Below are positions 7,665-14,506 of a DNA stretch of 28,052 bases, piece after piece (position 1 is the stretch's first letter; every line of letters begins with the position of its first letter). The stretch is from the NCBI GenBank assembly GCA_030043235.1, contig JASHYF010000416.1, positions 1-28,052 of the forward strand, given 5' to 3'. Under the pieces are notes generated by a model. The model saw nothing but the letters and a program-made list of their open reading frames with translations, did no database searches and was not told the origin of the DNA. Source of the DNA: Solirubrobacteraceae bacterium (GTDB lineage Bacteria; Actinomycetota; Thermoleophilia; Solirubrobacterales; Solirubrobacteraceae). The translations under genes and the position numbers were made by a program.

Positions 7665-8801
7665 GTGGACGACTCGCTGTACTCGAGCGCGCTTGCTCCC
7701 TTTCTCGAGGAGGTTCGGCGCCTGCGCCCGGCGCAGACGGAAGTGATCGACGCGCACACGCACCTCGGCCTGGACGAGGACGGACGCTCTCTCACCCTGG
7801 AGCAGCTGCTCGCCCAGCTCGACCGCGCGGAGGCCCGCCGCGCGGTCGTGTTCCCGCTGCACGACCCCGTGCGCAGGCCCTCCTACAGCGTGCCCAACGA
7901 CCGCGTGCTCGCGTGGGCGGCCGAAAGCGAAGGGCGACTCGTCCCCTTTTGCCGGCTTGACCCGGCGGAAGGGCCCCTGGGCGAGGCGGAACGCTGCCTG
8001 GCGGCGGGGGCGCGCGGCATCAAGCTGCACCCTCGCGCGCAGGACTTCGTGTTCGACGGCCCGGAGATGGGCGAAGTGTTCGCGCTCGCGGAAGCGGCGC
8101 GTGTGCCGATCCTGATCCACGCCGGCCGCGGCCTGCCGCCGCTCGCCGACGGGCTCGTCGGTCTCGCCCTCGACCACCCCGGAGCCGTGCTGATCCTGGC
8201 GCACGGCGCGATCTGCGACCAGGGAATCTTGACCACGCGGCTGGCCGACCACCCGGGTGTGCTCTATGACATCTCCTGTTTCTTCCCGTTGGACGTGATC
8301 GAGCTGTTCGCGCGCGTGCCCGCCGAGCGGATCGTGTTCGCGTCCGATCCGCCTTACGGGCAGCCGGCGACGACGCTGTACATGGCCCTGCGAGTGGCCG
8401 CGCACGCGGGCCTGGACGAGGCGAGCACGCGCGCGCTGCTCGGCGGGACGATGGCCTCGCTGCTGGACGCTCACGACCTGCCCGCGTCCACGGTTCCGCG
8501 GCGGGGGGACTCGCTCGTGCTGTCCGGCCGCCTGGCGCGCGTTTACGGCTACGCGAGCCTCGTCGGCCCGGGCCTGTTCGCCGGCGCGATCGAGCAGGCG
8601 AGCGGCATGCTCGACATGGCGATCGCCGCCTGCCGCGACCCTGAGCCGGGAGAGGTGGGCGAGGCGCTGGAGACGATCGGCGTGGCATTGCTTGCCGCGA
8701 AGGCGCTGCTGGACAGCGAGGACGGCGCTCGCCCGGCGATAGACCTCGTGTACCGCTCGCTCGTGCGCGCGGTCACCGAGATCGCACAGGTGCAGGCGTG
8801 A
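7665..8801 (+). CDS. Amidohydrolase-family (TIM-barrel) protein
   Basis: Metal-dependent hydrolase of the amidohydrolase-2 type, 378 residues from this start. Seen: metal-binding IDAHTHLG at about residues 28-35, GIKLHPRAQDF, ILIHAGRG, and ASDPPYG with the late-barrel Asp. These fit a mononuclear or decarboxylase-like family member; the substrate cannot be read from sequence. The last 100 or so residues, after the barrel, form a mostly helical extension of unknown role. Start choice: GTG at 7665 lies 7 nt after TAGGGT; the GTG at 7656 would overlap that box. It is convergent with prmA, the two stop codons abutting without a spacer (TGA/TCA at 8799-8804). Confidence 0.82.
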   Translation: MDDSLYSSALAPFLEEVRRLRPAQTEVIDAHTHLGLDEDGRSLTLEQLLAQLDRAEARRAVVFPLHDPVRRPSYSVPNDRVLAWAAESEGRLVPFCRLDPAEGPLGEAERCLAAGARGIKLHPRAQDFVFDGPEMGEVFALAEAARVPILIHAGRGLPPLADGLVGLALDHPGAVLILAHGAICDQGILTTRLADHPGVLYDISCFFPLDVIELFARVPAERIVFASDPPYGQPATTLYMALRVAAHAGLDEASTRALLGGTMASLLDAHDLPASTVPRRGDSLVLSGRLARVYGYASLVGPGLFAGAIEQASGMLDMAIAACRDPEPGEVGEALETIGVALLAAKALLDSEDGARPAIDLVYRSLVRAVTEIAQVQA

Positions 8802-9716
8802 TCACGCTGACAGCCACACCGCTGCCCATTCGCCGCTTCGGCGACGCTCTCGCTCGTGCATGGGCGTGCGCGCAGCGAAGGCGTGGACGATCTCCTCGAC
8901 CTCGTCCGCGAGCAGGCCGCCGGCGATCACGTGCGCGGGCACCTGGGTGATCTGTGAGGCGAGCTCGAGCAGCAGCGGGCGCAGCAGGTTGGCGAGCACG
9001 ACGGTCGCCGGCCGGGGCAGCTGCCGAGCGCGCAGATCGTAACGGCGCACGTCGATCTGCACGCGGTTGGCGGCGGCGTTGGTGCGCGCGGCGGTGACGC
9101 TCAGCGGGTCGTTGTCGAGCGCGAGCACGGGAGCGAAACCCAGTCTGGCCGCCGCGATGGCGAGCACGCCCGAGCCGGTGCCGACGTCCACCAGCGCCGC
9201 GCGCCGATCCTCGCAGGCGGCGAGCTCGAGCAGCAGCTCGAGGCACAAGCGCGTGCTGGCGTGGCCGCCGGTGCCGAATGCCTGCCCGGGATCGATGACG
9301 ATCTCTTGGAGGGGCGTGTCGCGAGCGTTCGCGTCCTGAGCGATATCGGGGAGCTGCTCCCACGGAGGTCGTACGAGCAGAGAGGGGACTCCCGCCCCCG
9401 GGCACGGCCGTGTCCGCGCTGCGGGGTGGGGAGCGGCGATCAGGACGGGGCGATGGAACGCTCGCCAGCGCTCGTGCCAGTCGTCGGGGATCTCGGTGGT
9501 GCGGACCTCGACGAGCGCATCGCCGGCGGCGGCACGCAGGTCGGGAAGCGCCGGCAGCTCCCCGGGTGCGCCGTAAACGGCGTACTCGATCGTCCCATCC
9601 GCCGCGCTGCCCGGCTCGCCTGCGAGCTCCTCGACGCCTGCGGGCGCGAGATCCAACAGCTCGGCCAGCACCGTCTCAGCCCGTTCGCGCTGGACGCGAA
9701 CGGCAAGCCTGATCAC
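8802..9716 (-). CDS. prmA: Ribosomal protein L11 methyltransferase
   Basis: SAM-dependent methyltransferase that trimethylates ribosomal protein L11. It has 304 residues. The N-terminal substrate-recognition domain is followed by HRPVLI, the family stretch [26 protein letters not shown] (about 141-160), SAM motif [12 protein letters not shown] (176-186) and [11 protein letters not shown] with the catalytic-loop NLL. Two short inserts flank VRPPWE; the first (about 95-111) is Pro/Arg/Gly-rich and is encoded by a GC-rich imperfect palindrome. The GTG start overlaps the dnaJ stop (GTGA), so translation is coupled to dnaJ, the usual actinobacterial neighbour. Confidence 0.92.
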   Translation of the reverse strand: MIRLAVRVQRERAETVLAELLDLAPAGVEELAGEPGSAADGTIEYAVYGAPGELPALPDLRAAAGDALVEVRTTEIPDDWHERWRAFHRPVLIAAPHPAARTRPCPGAGVPSLLVRPPWEQLPDIAQDANARDTPLQEIVIDPGQAFGTGGHASTRLCLELLLELAACEDRRAALVDVGTGSGVLAIAAARLGFAPVLALDNDPLSVTAARTNAAANRVQIDVRRYDLRARQLPRPATVVLANLLRPLLLELASQITQVPAHVIAGGLLADEVEEIVHAFAARTPMHERERRRSGEWAAVWLSA

Positions 9717-10924
9717 GCCGCCTGGCTGCCGAGCGCGCGACGCAGCTTGGCGAACATGGATTCGTGCGAGCGTAGGTTTTCCTCGCTCAGGCTGTCGTTG
9801 AGCCGCTCCATCAGCTCGCGTTGCTCGGGTGTCAGCCGGCGCGGGACGACGACGTTGACAACCACCCGCAGATCTCCCCGCCGTGAGCGCCTGAGCGCGG
9901 GCATGCCGGCTCCGCGCAGCGTGAGCACGTCGCCCGGCTGCGTACCGGCGGGCAGCTCGATCGAGGCGTGGCCTTCGAGCGTGGGCACCTCGAGCGTGCC
10001 GCCGAGCGCGGCCAGCGGCGCGGCGACGTCGAGCGCGGTGATCAGGTCGTCGCCCTCGCGCATGAAGCGCTCGTCCTCGCGCACGCGCACGACCACATAC
10101 AGGTCGCCGGCCGGAGCGCCCGCGTCGCCCGCGTGGCCGCGGCCGCCCACGCGGATGCGCTGTCCGTCGGAGATGCCCGCCGGCACCTCGACGTCGAGCG
10201 TGCGTCTGCTCGCCACGCGCCCGTGCCCGCGGCACTGACCGCAGGGCTGCTTGGGCACGCGCCCGTCGCCGTGGCACTGCTCGCAGATGGTCGTGCGCAC
10301 CATCTGCCCGAGCAGCGTGCGCGTCACCGCCTGCAGCTGTCCCGTGCCTCCGCAGCGCTCGCACGTCTCGATCGGCGTGCCCGGCTCGGCGCCGTTGCCG
10401 TGACAATGCGCGCAACGCTCGATCGCCTCGAAGGCGACCTGTACGGTCGCGCCTTCGGCCGCTTCGCGCAGGTCGAGCTCGATCGCGACGGCGACGTCGC
10501 CGCCCTGCCTGCCTGCCTGCCCGCCTGTGCCCCACTGGGTATGCCCTTCTGGGGATGCTCCCATCGGGGGTGCGCCCCAGGGGGTGTGCCCGCCAGGGTA
10601 GGAGGGCCCGGGACGTCCGCCGCCGGGACCCCCGCCGAAGAACGCGTTGAACAGGTCGCTGATCGAGCCGAAGGCATCGAAGTTGGGCGCGTAGCCGCCC
10701 GAGCGCAAGCCCTCGTGGCCGTAGCGGTCGTAGGTGGCGCGTCGCTCGGGGTCGGAAAGGATCTCGTTGGCCTCGGCGGCCTCCTTGAACTTCTCCTCGG
10801 CGTCGGGGTCGTGGGCGTTGACGTCGGGGTGCAGCTCCATGGCGAGCTGGCGAAAGGCTTTTTTGATCTCCTGTGCGGAGGCGTCGCGTGCAACGCCGAG
10901 CACCTCGTATGGGTCGCGTGGCAT
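9713..10924 (-). CDS. dnaJ: Chaperone DnaJ (Hsp40)
   Basis: Co-chaperone that stimulates DnaK ATPase and delivers clients; 403 residues. J domain at 1-70 with HPD (32-34), a Gly-rich region at 95-142, and four CxxCxGxG zinc motifs ([32 protein letters not shown]) at about 171-235. The C-terminal substrate-binding and dimerisation domains follow. The G/F region is unusual: it has little Phe and carries near-repeats GHTPWG and GHTQWG in a Pro/Gly-rich segment encoded by repetitive GC-rich DNA with four TGCC tetranucleotides. The ATG at 10924 is 9 nt after the hrcA stop. No dnaK or grpE lies in the window, so this looks like the DnaJ2 copy that travels with hrcA. Confidence 0.95.
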   Translation of the reverse strand: MPRDPYEVLGVARDASAQEIKKAFRQLAMELHPDVNAHDPDAEEKFKEAAEANEILSDPERRATYDRYGHEGLRSGGYAPNFDAFGSISDLFNAFFGGGPGGGRPGPSYPGGHTPWGAPPMGASPEGHTQWGTGGQAGRQGGDVAVAIELDLREAAEGATVQVAFEAIERCAHCHGNGAEPGTPIETCERCGGTGQLQAVTRTLLGQMVRTTICEQCHGDGRVPKQPCGQCRGHGRVASRRTLDVEVPAGISDGQRIRVGGRGHAGDAGAPAGDLYVVVRVREDERFMREGDDLITALDVAAPLAALGGTLEVPTLEGHASIELPAGTQPGDVLTLRGAGMPALRRSRRGDLRVVVNVVVPRRLTPEQRELMERLNDSLSEENLRSHESMFAKLRRALGSQAA

Positions 10925-10933
10925 GCGCGTCCG

Positions 10934-12010
10934 TCAGTTCTCGGCGTAGGCGTCTTCGACGAAGCGCGACAGCTGCTGCGCGGCCTCGCGCACGGTGGCG
11001 ATCGCGCCCGCATAGTCCATACGCACCGGCCCGATCAGCGACACGGTCCCCAGCTTGCGGCGCGCCATCCCGTAGCCGGTGGCGACCAACGCGAGGGAGT
11101 GCATGGCGGGCAGTTCGTTCTCGTGGCCGATGCGCACGTACACGCCCGGCTCCGACAGCGCGGCGCGCAGCACGCGCAGCAGCGCAACGCGCCGCTCGAG
11201 CAGGTCGATGAGCTCGTTCATGCGCGTCGTGTCCTCGATCTGGGCGGTCTGGAACAGCCGCGCGGTGCCCTCCACGAACAGCGCATCCTCCCCGTCGCAC
11301 GTGAGCCCGCTGAAGGCCGGCGCGAAACGCTCCAGGAACGCAAGCTCGGTCGGCGAGAGGCTCGGATCGAAAAGCCGCTGCTGGAGCATGCGTGCGCCAA
11401 GGCCGAGGCCGACCAGGCGCTCGTTCAGGTACTCGCCCGCCCATGCCACCAAGCCCGGGTCGACGGCGCGCTCGAAAGTGGCGAACGTCTTGGACACGCT
11501 GCCAGCCGAGGTGATGATCACGACGAGCACGACCTGTGGTTGCAGCGCCAGCACCTCGACGTGGCGGATGCTCGCGCCGTTGATCGACGGAGCGGAGACC
11601 ACCGCCAGCAGGTTGGTCATCTGCGAGAGCGTTTCGGTCGTCGTGCGCATCGCCTCGTCCAGCTCCCGGCGCATCAGCGACAGCTCGAGCCGCCGCGGCG
11701 GCGCACCCTCTATGGGGCCCGCCCGCCCACACCCTGGAGGGCGCGGGCAGGCGGGCAGGCGGTGCTCGGCGCTGAGCAGGCGATCGACGACGTAGCGCTG
11801 GCCGGCGTCGGTGGGCACACGTCCGGCCGATACGTGCGGGTGTGCGAGCAATCCGTACTCCTCGAGCAGCGCGAGCTCGTTGCGGACGGTCGAGGGACCG
11901 CAGTCGAGATCGGGGTCGGCTGCGATCGAGCGCGATGCGACCGGCTGGCCTGTCCGCAGGTAGCCGTCGACGACGTTGTAGAGAATGCGCTCCTGGCGCG
12001 GGCTGAGCAT
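10934..12010 (-). CDS. hrcA: Heat-inducible transcription repressor HrcA
   Basis: Repressor of chaperone genes that classically binds the CIRCE element and is kept active by GroEL. It has 358 residues. The N-terminal winged helix (about 1-75) starts LSPRQERILYNVVDGYL and contains STVRNELALLEEYGLL and SAGRVPT, all diagnostic. The GAF-like middle and the C-terminal GPVRMDYAGAI stretch also match. A Pro/Gly/Cys-rich insert at about 84-107 separates the DNA-binding and dimerisation parts. The ATG at 12010 follows a TACAAT box by 7 nt. It heads the hrcA-dnaJ-prmA run and lies downstream of hadAB on the same strand. Confidence 0.95.
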   Translation of the reverse strand: MLSPRQERILYNVVDGYLRTGQPVASRSIAADPDLDCGPSTVRNELALLEEYGLLAHPHVSAGRVPTDAGQRYVVDRLLSAEHRLPACPRPPGCGRAGPIEGAPPRRLELSLMRRELDEAMRTTTETLSQMTNLLAVVSAPSINGASIRHVEVLALQPQVVLVVIITSAGSVSKTFATFERAVDPGLVAWAGEYLNERLVGLGLGARMLQQRLFDPSLSPTELAFLERFAPAFSGLTCDGEDALFVEGTARLFQTAQIEDTTRMNELIDLLERRVALLRVLRAALSEPGVYVRIGHENELPAMHSLALVATGYGMARRKLGTVSLIGPVRMDYAGAIATVREAAQQLSRFVEDAYAEN

Positions 12011-12017
12011 GAAGCTG

Positions 12018-12059
12018 ATTGTAGGCGCGATGCTGGCGCCAGATCGGGCGTTGCCTACA
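12018..12059 (-). promoter_or_regulatory. hrcA promoter with palindromic candidate operators
   Basis: TACAAT (12023-12018) lies 7 nt before the hrcA ATG. Upstream are a perfect 10-bp palindrome CTGGCGCCAG (12033-12042) and an outer inverted repeat TGTAGGC (12020-12026) / GCCTACA (12053-12059), which also spans the hadB stop codon. No CIRCE match (TTAGCACTC-N9-GAGTGCTAA) is present. Confidence 0.4.
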
Positions 12060-12444
12060 GCTGGAGCTCGGCCTGCGCGTTGCGGATGATCTGGTTGCCC
12101 GCCTGCTCGGCGACGGTGTCGATCAGCGCGCGATCGCCCGTCAGCTCGCGCACGGTGGCGCTGACGACGACCTCCTGCTCGGGTACGCCCATGCCACGGA
12201 ACTGCACCGACAGGCGCTTCAAGTGCTCAGGCCCGCCGGCCGCCTCCGTTTGCGCGCGCGCCACCTGCGCCATCGTCCACAAGCCGTGCAGGATTCGGCC
12301 GGGCAGCCCGACCGCACGGGCGAACTCCTCGTCGATGTGGATCGGGTTGAAATCTCCCGATGCCCCGGCGTAGCGCACCGTCAGGTACTTGTCGGGCGTG
12401 ACCCGCAGCTGCGGGATCTCTTGTCCCTGCTCGAGCTGCGCCAT
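12055..12444 (-). CDS. hadB: MaoC-like (3R)-hydroxyacyl dehydratase, HadB type
   Basis: Hot-dog fold dehydratase subunit of 129 residues that removes water from 3-hydroxyacyl thioesters in fatty-acid synthesis or breakdown. The hydratase 2 catalytic pair is visible in GDFNPIHIDEEFA (Asp31, His36), followed by GRILHGLWTMA. It resembles mycobacterial HadB and probably forms a heterodimer with the product of the gene 6 nt upstream. The ATG at 12444 is preceded by a GGAG ribosome binding site within that 6-nt gap. Its stop lies inside the hrcA upstream region. The acyl-chain substrate cannot be told from sequence; a MaoC enoyl-CoA hydratase acting in degradation is possible. Confidence 0.85.
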   Translation of the reverse strand: MAQLEQGQEIPQLRVTPDKYLTVRYAGASGDFNPIHIDEEFARAVGLPGRILHGLWTMAQVARAQTEAAGGPEHLKRLSVQFRGMGVPEQEVVVSATVRELTGDRALIDTVAEQAGNQIIRNAQAELQL

Positions 12445-12450
12445 CTCCGC

Positions 12451-12891
12451 TCACACTCCTCGCACTATGTTGGTCCAGGTGCCGCGGCAGACCTCCTCGC
12501 CGCGCTGGTTGGTGGAGACGGTCTCGAACACGTAGTAGCCGCGACCGTCCCGTTCCGAGATGTCCTTGACGCTCGCCGTGGTGGTGATCTCGTCGCCCGC
12601 AACGACGAGCGGTCCCCACACGAACTCCTGTCCTCCGTGGACCATCATCGCGAAGTTCAGCTCGATCTCCGGGTCGAAGATCGGCGGCCCAACCGACGGC
12701 GCGCTGTAGACGACGGCGAACATCGGCGGCGCCACCACGTCCGCGTAGCCCGCGGCGCGCGCGGCCTCGACGTCGAGGTGCACGGGATCGGTCTCGCCGA
12801 CCGCGCGGGCGTACTCCCTGATCTTCTCGCGACCCACCGCATACACCACGGGCGCGTATGTCTTGCCGATCGCTTTCGTGTTCACTGGCAT
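12451..12891 (-). CDS. hadA: MaoC-like dehydratase partner subunit, HadA type
   Basis: Hot-dog protein of 146 residues, similar to the FAS1-type dehydratase region and HadA. It contains GETDPVHLDVEAARAAGYADV and a PPMF segment near residues 55-58, and ends with a hot-dog strand region (EVCRGTWTNIVRG). In the HadAB model this subunit supplies the acyl-chain tunnel while HadB supplies catalysis. The ATG at 12891 is the family-consistent start; GGGAG lies 11-15 nt upstream. The 310 nt between it and ssb hold repeats and a hairpin. Confidence 0.82.
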   Translation of the reverse strand: MPVNTKAIGKTYAPVVYAVGREKIREYARAVGETDPVHLDVEAARAAGYADVVAPPMFAVVYSAPSVGPPIFDPEIELNFAMMVHGGQEFVWGPLVVAGDEITTTASVKDISERDGRGYYVFETVSTNQRGEEVCRGTWTNIVRGV

Positions 12892-13007
12892 CTCAGGTGT
12901 GCTCCCGACGGCGGGAACTTGCTCTAGCGAGCCCGCGGCGCGCCAGTTTACGCACAGCGCACGAAAGCGTGCCCGGCGACCGGCGCGCGCAGGCCACACG
13001 CCTGACC

Positions 13008-13109
13008 GAACGAACCCTCAAACGCAAAGAAGATCACAGGAGGCACCGTGTGCAGACGTACACGCGGCGGGGGACGGAACGAACCCTTAAACGCAAAGAA
13101 GACCGCAGG
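13008..13109. repeat. 33-bp imperfect direct repeat, two copies
   Basis: Copies at 13008-13040 and 13077-13109 differ at three positions and share GAACGAACCCT at one end and AAACGCAAAGAAGA further in. They are 69 nt apart (start to start). This, the hairpin at 13112-13153 and about 116 nt of unremarkable sequence fill the gap between hadA and ssb; no gene is supported there. Confidence 0.85.
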
Positions 13110-13111
13110 GA

Positions 13112-13153
13112 AACCGGCGATGGGAGCGCCGTTCAGGCGCCCCATCGCCGGTT
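13112..13153. terminator. Long hairpin, probable terminator after ssb
   Basis: AACCGGCGATGGG (13112-13124) pairs perfectly with CCCATCGCCGGTT (13141-13153). A further GCGCC/GGCGC stem follows after a one-base bulge, with a GTTCA loop. It lies 49 nt beyond the ssb stop codon. There is no clean U-run on either side, so a non-canonical terminator or boundary structure is also possible. Confidence 0.6.
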
Positions 13154-13201
13154 CTCGAGGAGATGCGGGAGGTTTGCGGCGGTGAGGCCCGCTGGAGGCA
13201 G

Positions 13202-13660
13202 CTAGAAAACGAGGTCGCCCTCGAGACCGGCCCCGACTCCGGCCAGCTCGCCGCCCGCCTCCTCGCTCACCTCGAGCTCGCCGTCATCGGCATCTCCCAC
13301 GGTGGACGCGCCGTCGTTGGCGCGCTCGCCTGGGCTGTCGAGGAACTGGACCACGTCCGCGATGACGCTCACGGCCTGGCGGCGCTCGTGCTCGGCGTTC
13401 TCCCACTCGCGCCACTCGAGCCTGCCGTCCACGCCCACGCGACTGCCACGGCGCATGTAGCGGCTGACGCTCTCTCCGGGAGCGCCGTAAACGCTCACGT
13501 CGAAATAGTTGGGCCGCTCGGTCAACTCGCCGTCGGAGTCCTTGCGAAAGGAGTTGCAGGCGATGCGCAGGCTGCAGACGCTCCTGCCGGATGGCAGCGC
13601 GCGCAGCTCGGGGTCACGTGTGAGGCGTCCGACCAGGACGACGCGATTGATGCTGAACAT
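13202..13660 (-). CDS. ssb: Single-stranded DNA-binding protein, accessory copy
   Basis: OB-fold SSB of 152 residues. The N-terminus MFSINRVVLVGRLTRDPELR and the segment GRSVCSLRIACN, then NYFDVSVYG, are diagnostic. After about residue 115 comes an acidic, disordered tail ending EGDLVF, a weak version of the usual DDDIPF tip that recruits partner proteins. The ATG at 13660 is preferred over METE at 13672 because it has GGAG at a proper distance and SSB homology starts there. The canonical ssb lies between rpsF and rpsR; this copy follows Replic_Relax and coupling-ATPase genes, as in mobile elements, so it is probably an element-specific SSB. Confidence 0.9.
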   Translation of the reverse strand: MFSINRVVLVGRLTRDPELRALPSGRSVCSLRIACNSFRKDSDGELTERPNYFDVSVYGAPGESVSRYMRRGSRVGVDGRLEWREWENAEHERRQAVSVIADVVQFLDSPGERANDGASTVGDADDGELEVSEEAGGELAGVGAGLEGDLVF

Positions 13661-13700
13661 TTCGGTCTCCATTTCTCGATGTTGACCCCCCACCGCCAAG

Positions 13701-14441
13701 CTACGCACCGCCTGGGACGGTACTCGCGGGCGAGTGCCGAGCTGGCTGCGCGCAGCCGGTGAGCGCGTCGAGCGCCAGCAACACGATCCGCTCATCTGCC
13801 TGTGCCCGCTCGATTGCGCAAGCGAGCGGACGCCTCACGTCCTCGGCGGCGAGGTACAGCGTGCCCGCCACACAGCGGCAGCGTGCCCACGCCCGGCAGA
13901 TATCGAGCAGCCGCCGTGGTGCCTTGACCGTCAGCTCGACCTCGACGGCGACGGGCAACCGCTCGTGCGGACTTCGAGGCCACAGCACGAGATCGGGCCG
14001 GTGCAGCAGCGGTGTGCCGCCCGCAGCCTCTCCCAGCTGCGCGCTCGCCAACGCCACGCCGGACTCGCGCTCCCGGCGGCGGAGCTCGCGCTCGCCCATG
14101 ACCTGGTGATCGGGATAGGCACGCTCGAGCACGGCGGCCGCGCCGGCGCAGGCGATCGCGTGCGGTGCGTTTGCGACGCTCACGCGGCAGGGCTCGCACC
14201 CGCACACGCCGGCCGCGCGCAGCCCGCCGCGCGTGGCGACGTACAGCGCGGGAGCGCCCACGAGCAGGCGACTTCCGCGGAGCAGGCCGGCGCGCTCGGC
14301 GGCAAGCAGTCGAGCGCGGGCCGAGGCGGGCGTGATCTCGCCGCGCAGCGCCAGCGCCTCGGCTGTGACGGCGCCGAGGCCGGCGATCCAGCGCGTGAGC
14401 TCGAGTTGACCATGTGAGTACGTCTTGACCTTGCGGCTCAT
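13701..14441 (-). CDS. Replication-relaxation (Replic_Relax) family protein
   Basis: Protein of 246 residues resembling the Replic_Relax family of actinobacterial plasmids and integrative elements. The N-terminal half is winged-helix-like (LTRWIAGLGAVTAEALALR, then ARARLLAAERAGLL). The second half holds HRPDLVLWP (Pro149-Asp150) followed by VAVEVELTVK (Glu167, Glu169, Lys173), reminiscent of a PD-(D/E)xK nuclease core, though the spacing is not canonical. The ATG at 14441 has an AGGAG site 7 nt upstream. It sits between the coupling ATPase (65 nt upstream) and ssb (40 nt downstream) on one strand. The same kind of domain is fused to an ATPase in the 20221-24033 gene. The exact function is unknown. 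Confidence 0.72.
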   Translation of the reverse strand: MSRKVKTYSHGQLELTRWIAGLGAVTAEALALRGEITPASARARLLAAERAGLLRGSRLLVGAPALYVATRGGLRAAGVCGCEPCRVSVANAPHAIACAGAAAVLERAYPDHQVMGERELRRRERESGVALASAQLGEAAGGTPLLHRPDLVLWPRSPHERLPVAVEVELTVKAPRRLLDICRAWARCRCVAGTLYLAAEDVRRPLACAIERAQADERIVLLALDALTGCAQPARHSPASTVPGGA

Positions 14442-14480
14442 CGTTTGCTCCTCTCTGTCGTGTATGCACGATGTGGCGCT

Positions 14481-14500
14481 GCGGCCGGCGGAGCGGCCGC
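14481..14500. other. Hairpin between coupling ATPase and Replic_Relax gene
   Basis: GCGGCCG (14481-14487) and CGGCCGC (14494-14500) form a perfect 7-bp stem with a 6-nt loop, in the 65-nt gap downstream of the ATPase stop codon. It has no U-run and could be an attenuator or mRNA-stability element. Confidence 0.4.
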
Positions 14501-14506
14501 CGATCG

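Noticed and set aside
8802..11732. 976-codon minus-strand frame spanning prmA, dnaJ and part of hrcA
   Set aside because: Only its last 304 codons are a real protein (PrmA, starting at 9716); the rest is the wrong frame of dnaJ and hrcA.
12020..12059. The TGTAGGC/GCCTACA inverted repeat as a CIRCE element
   Set aside because: Sequence and 26-nt spacing do not fit TTAGCACTC-N9-GAGTGCTAA.
13008..13109. The two 33-bp repeats as a CRISPR array
   Set aside because: Only two units, a single 36-nt interval, no cas genes and imperfect repeats.
13048..13185. A 45-codon frame with GTG start and a perfect AGGAGG 4 nt upstream, giving a very basic peptide
   Set aside because: It runs through the whole 13112-13153 hairpin, and its content is set by the 33-bp repeat. 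Without comparative support the ribosome binding site alone is not enough.
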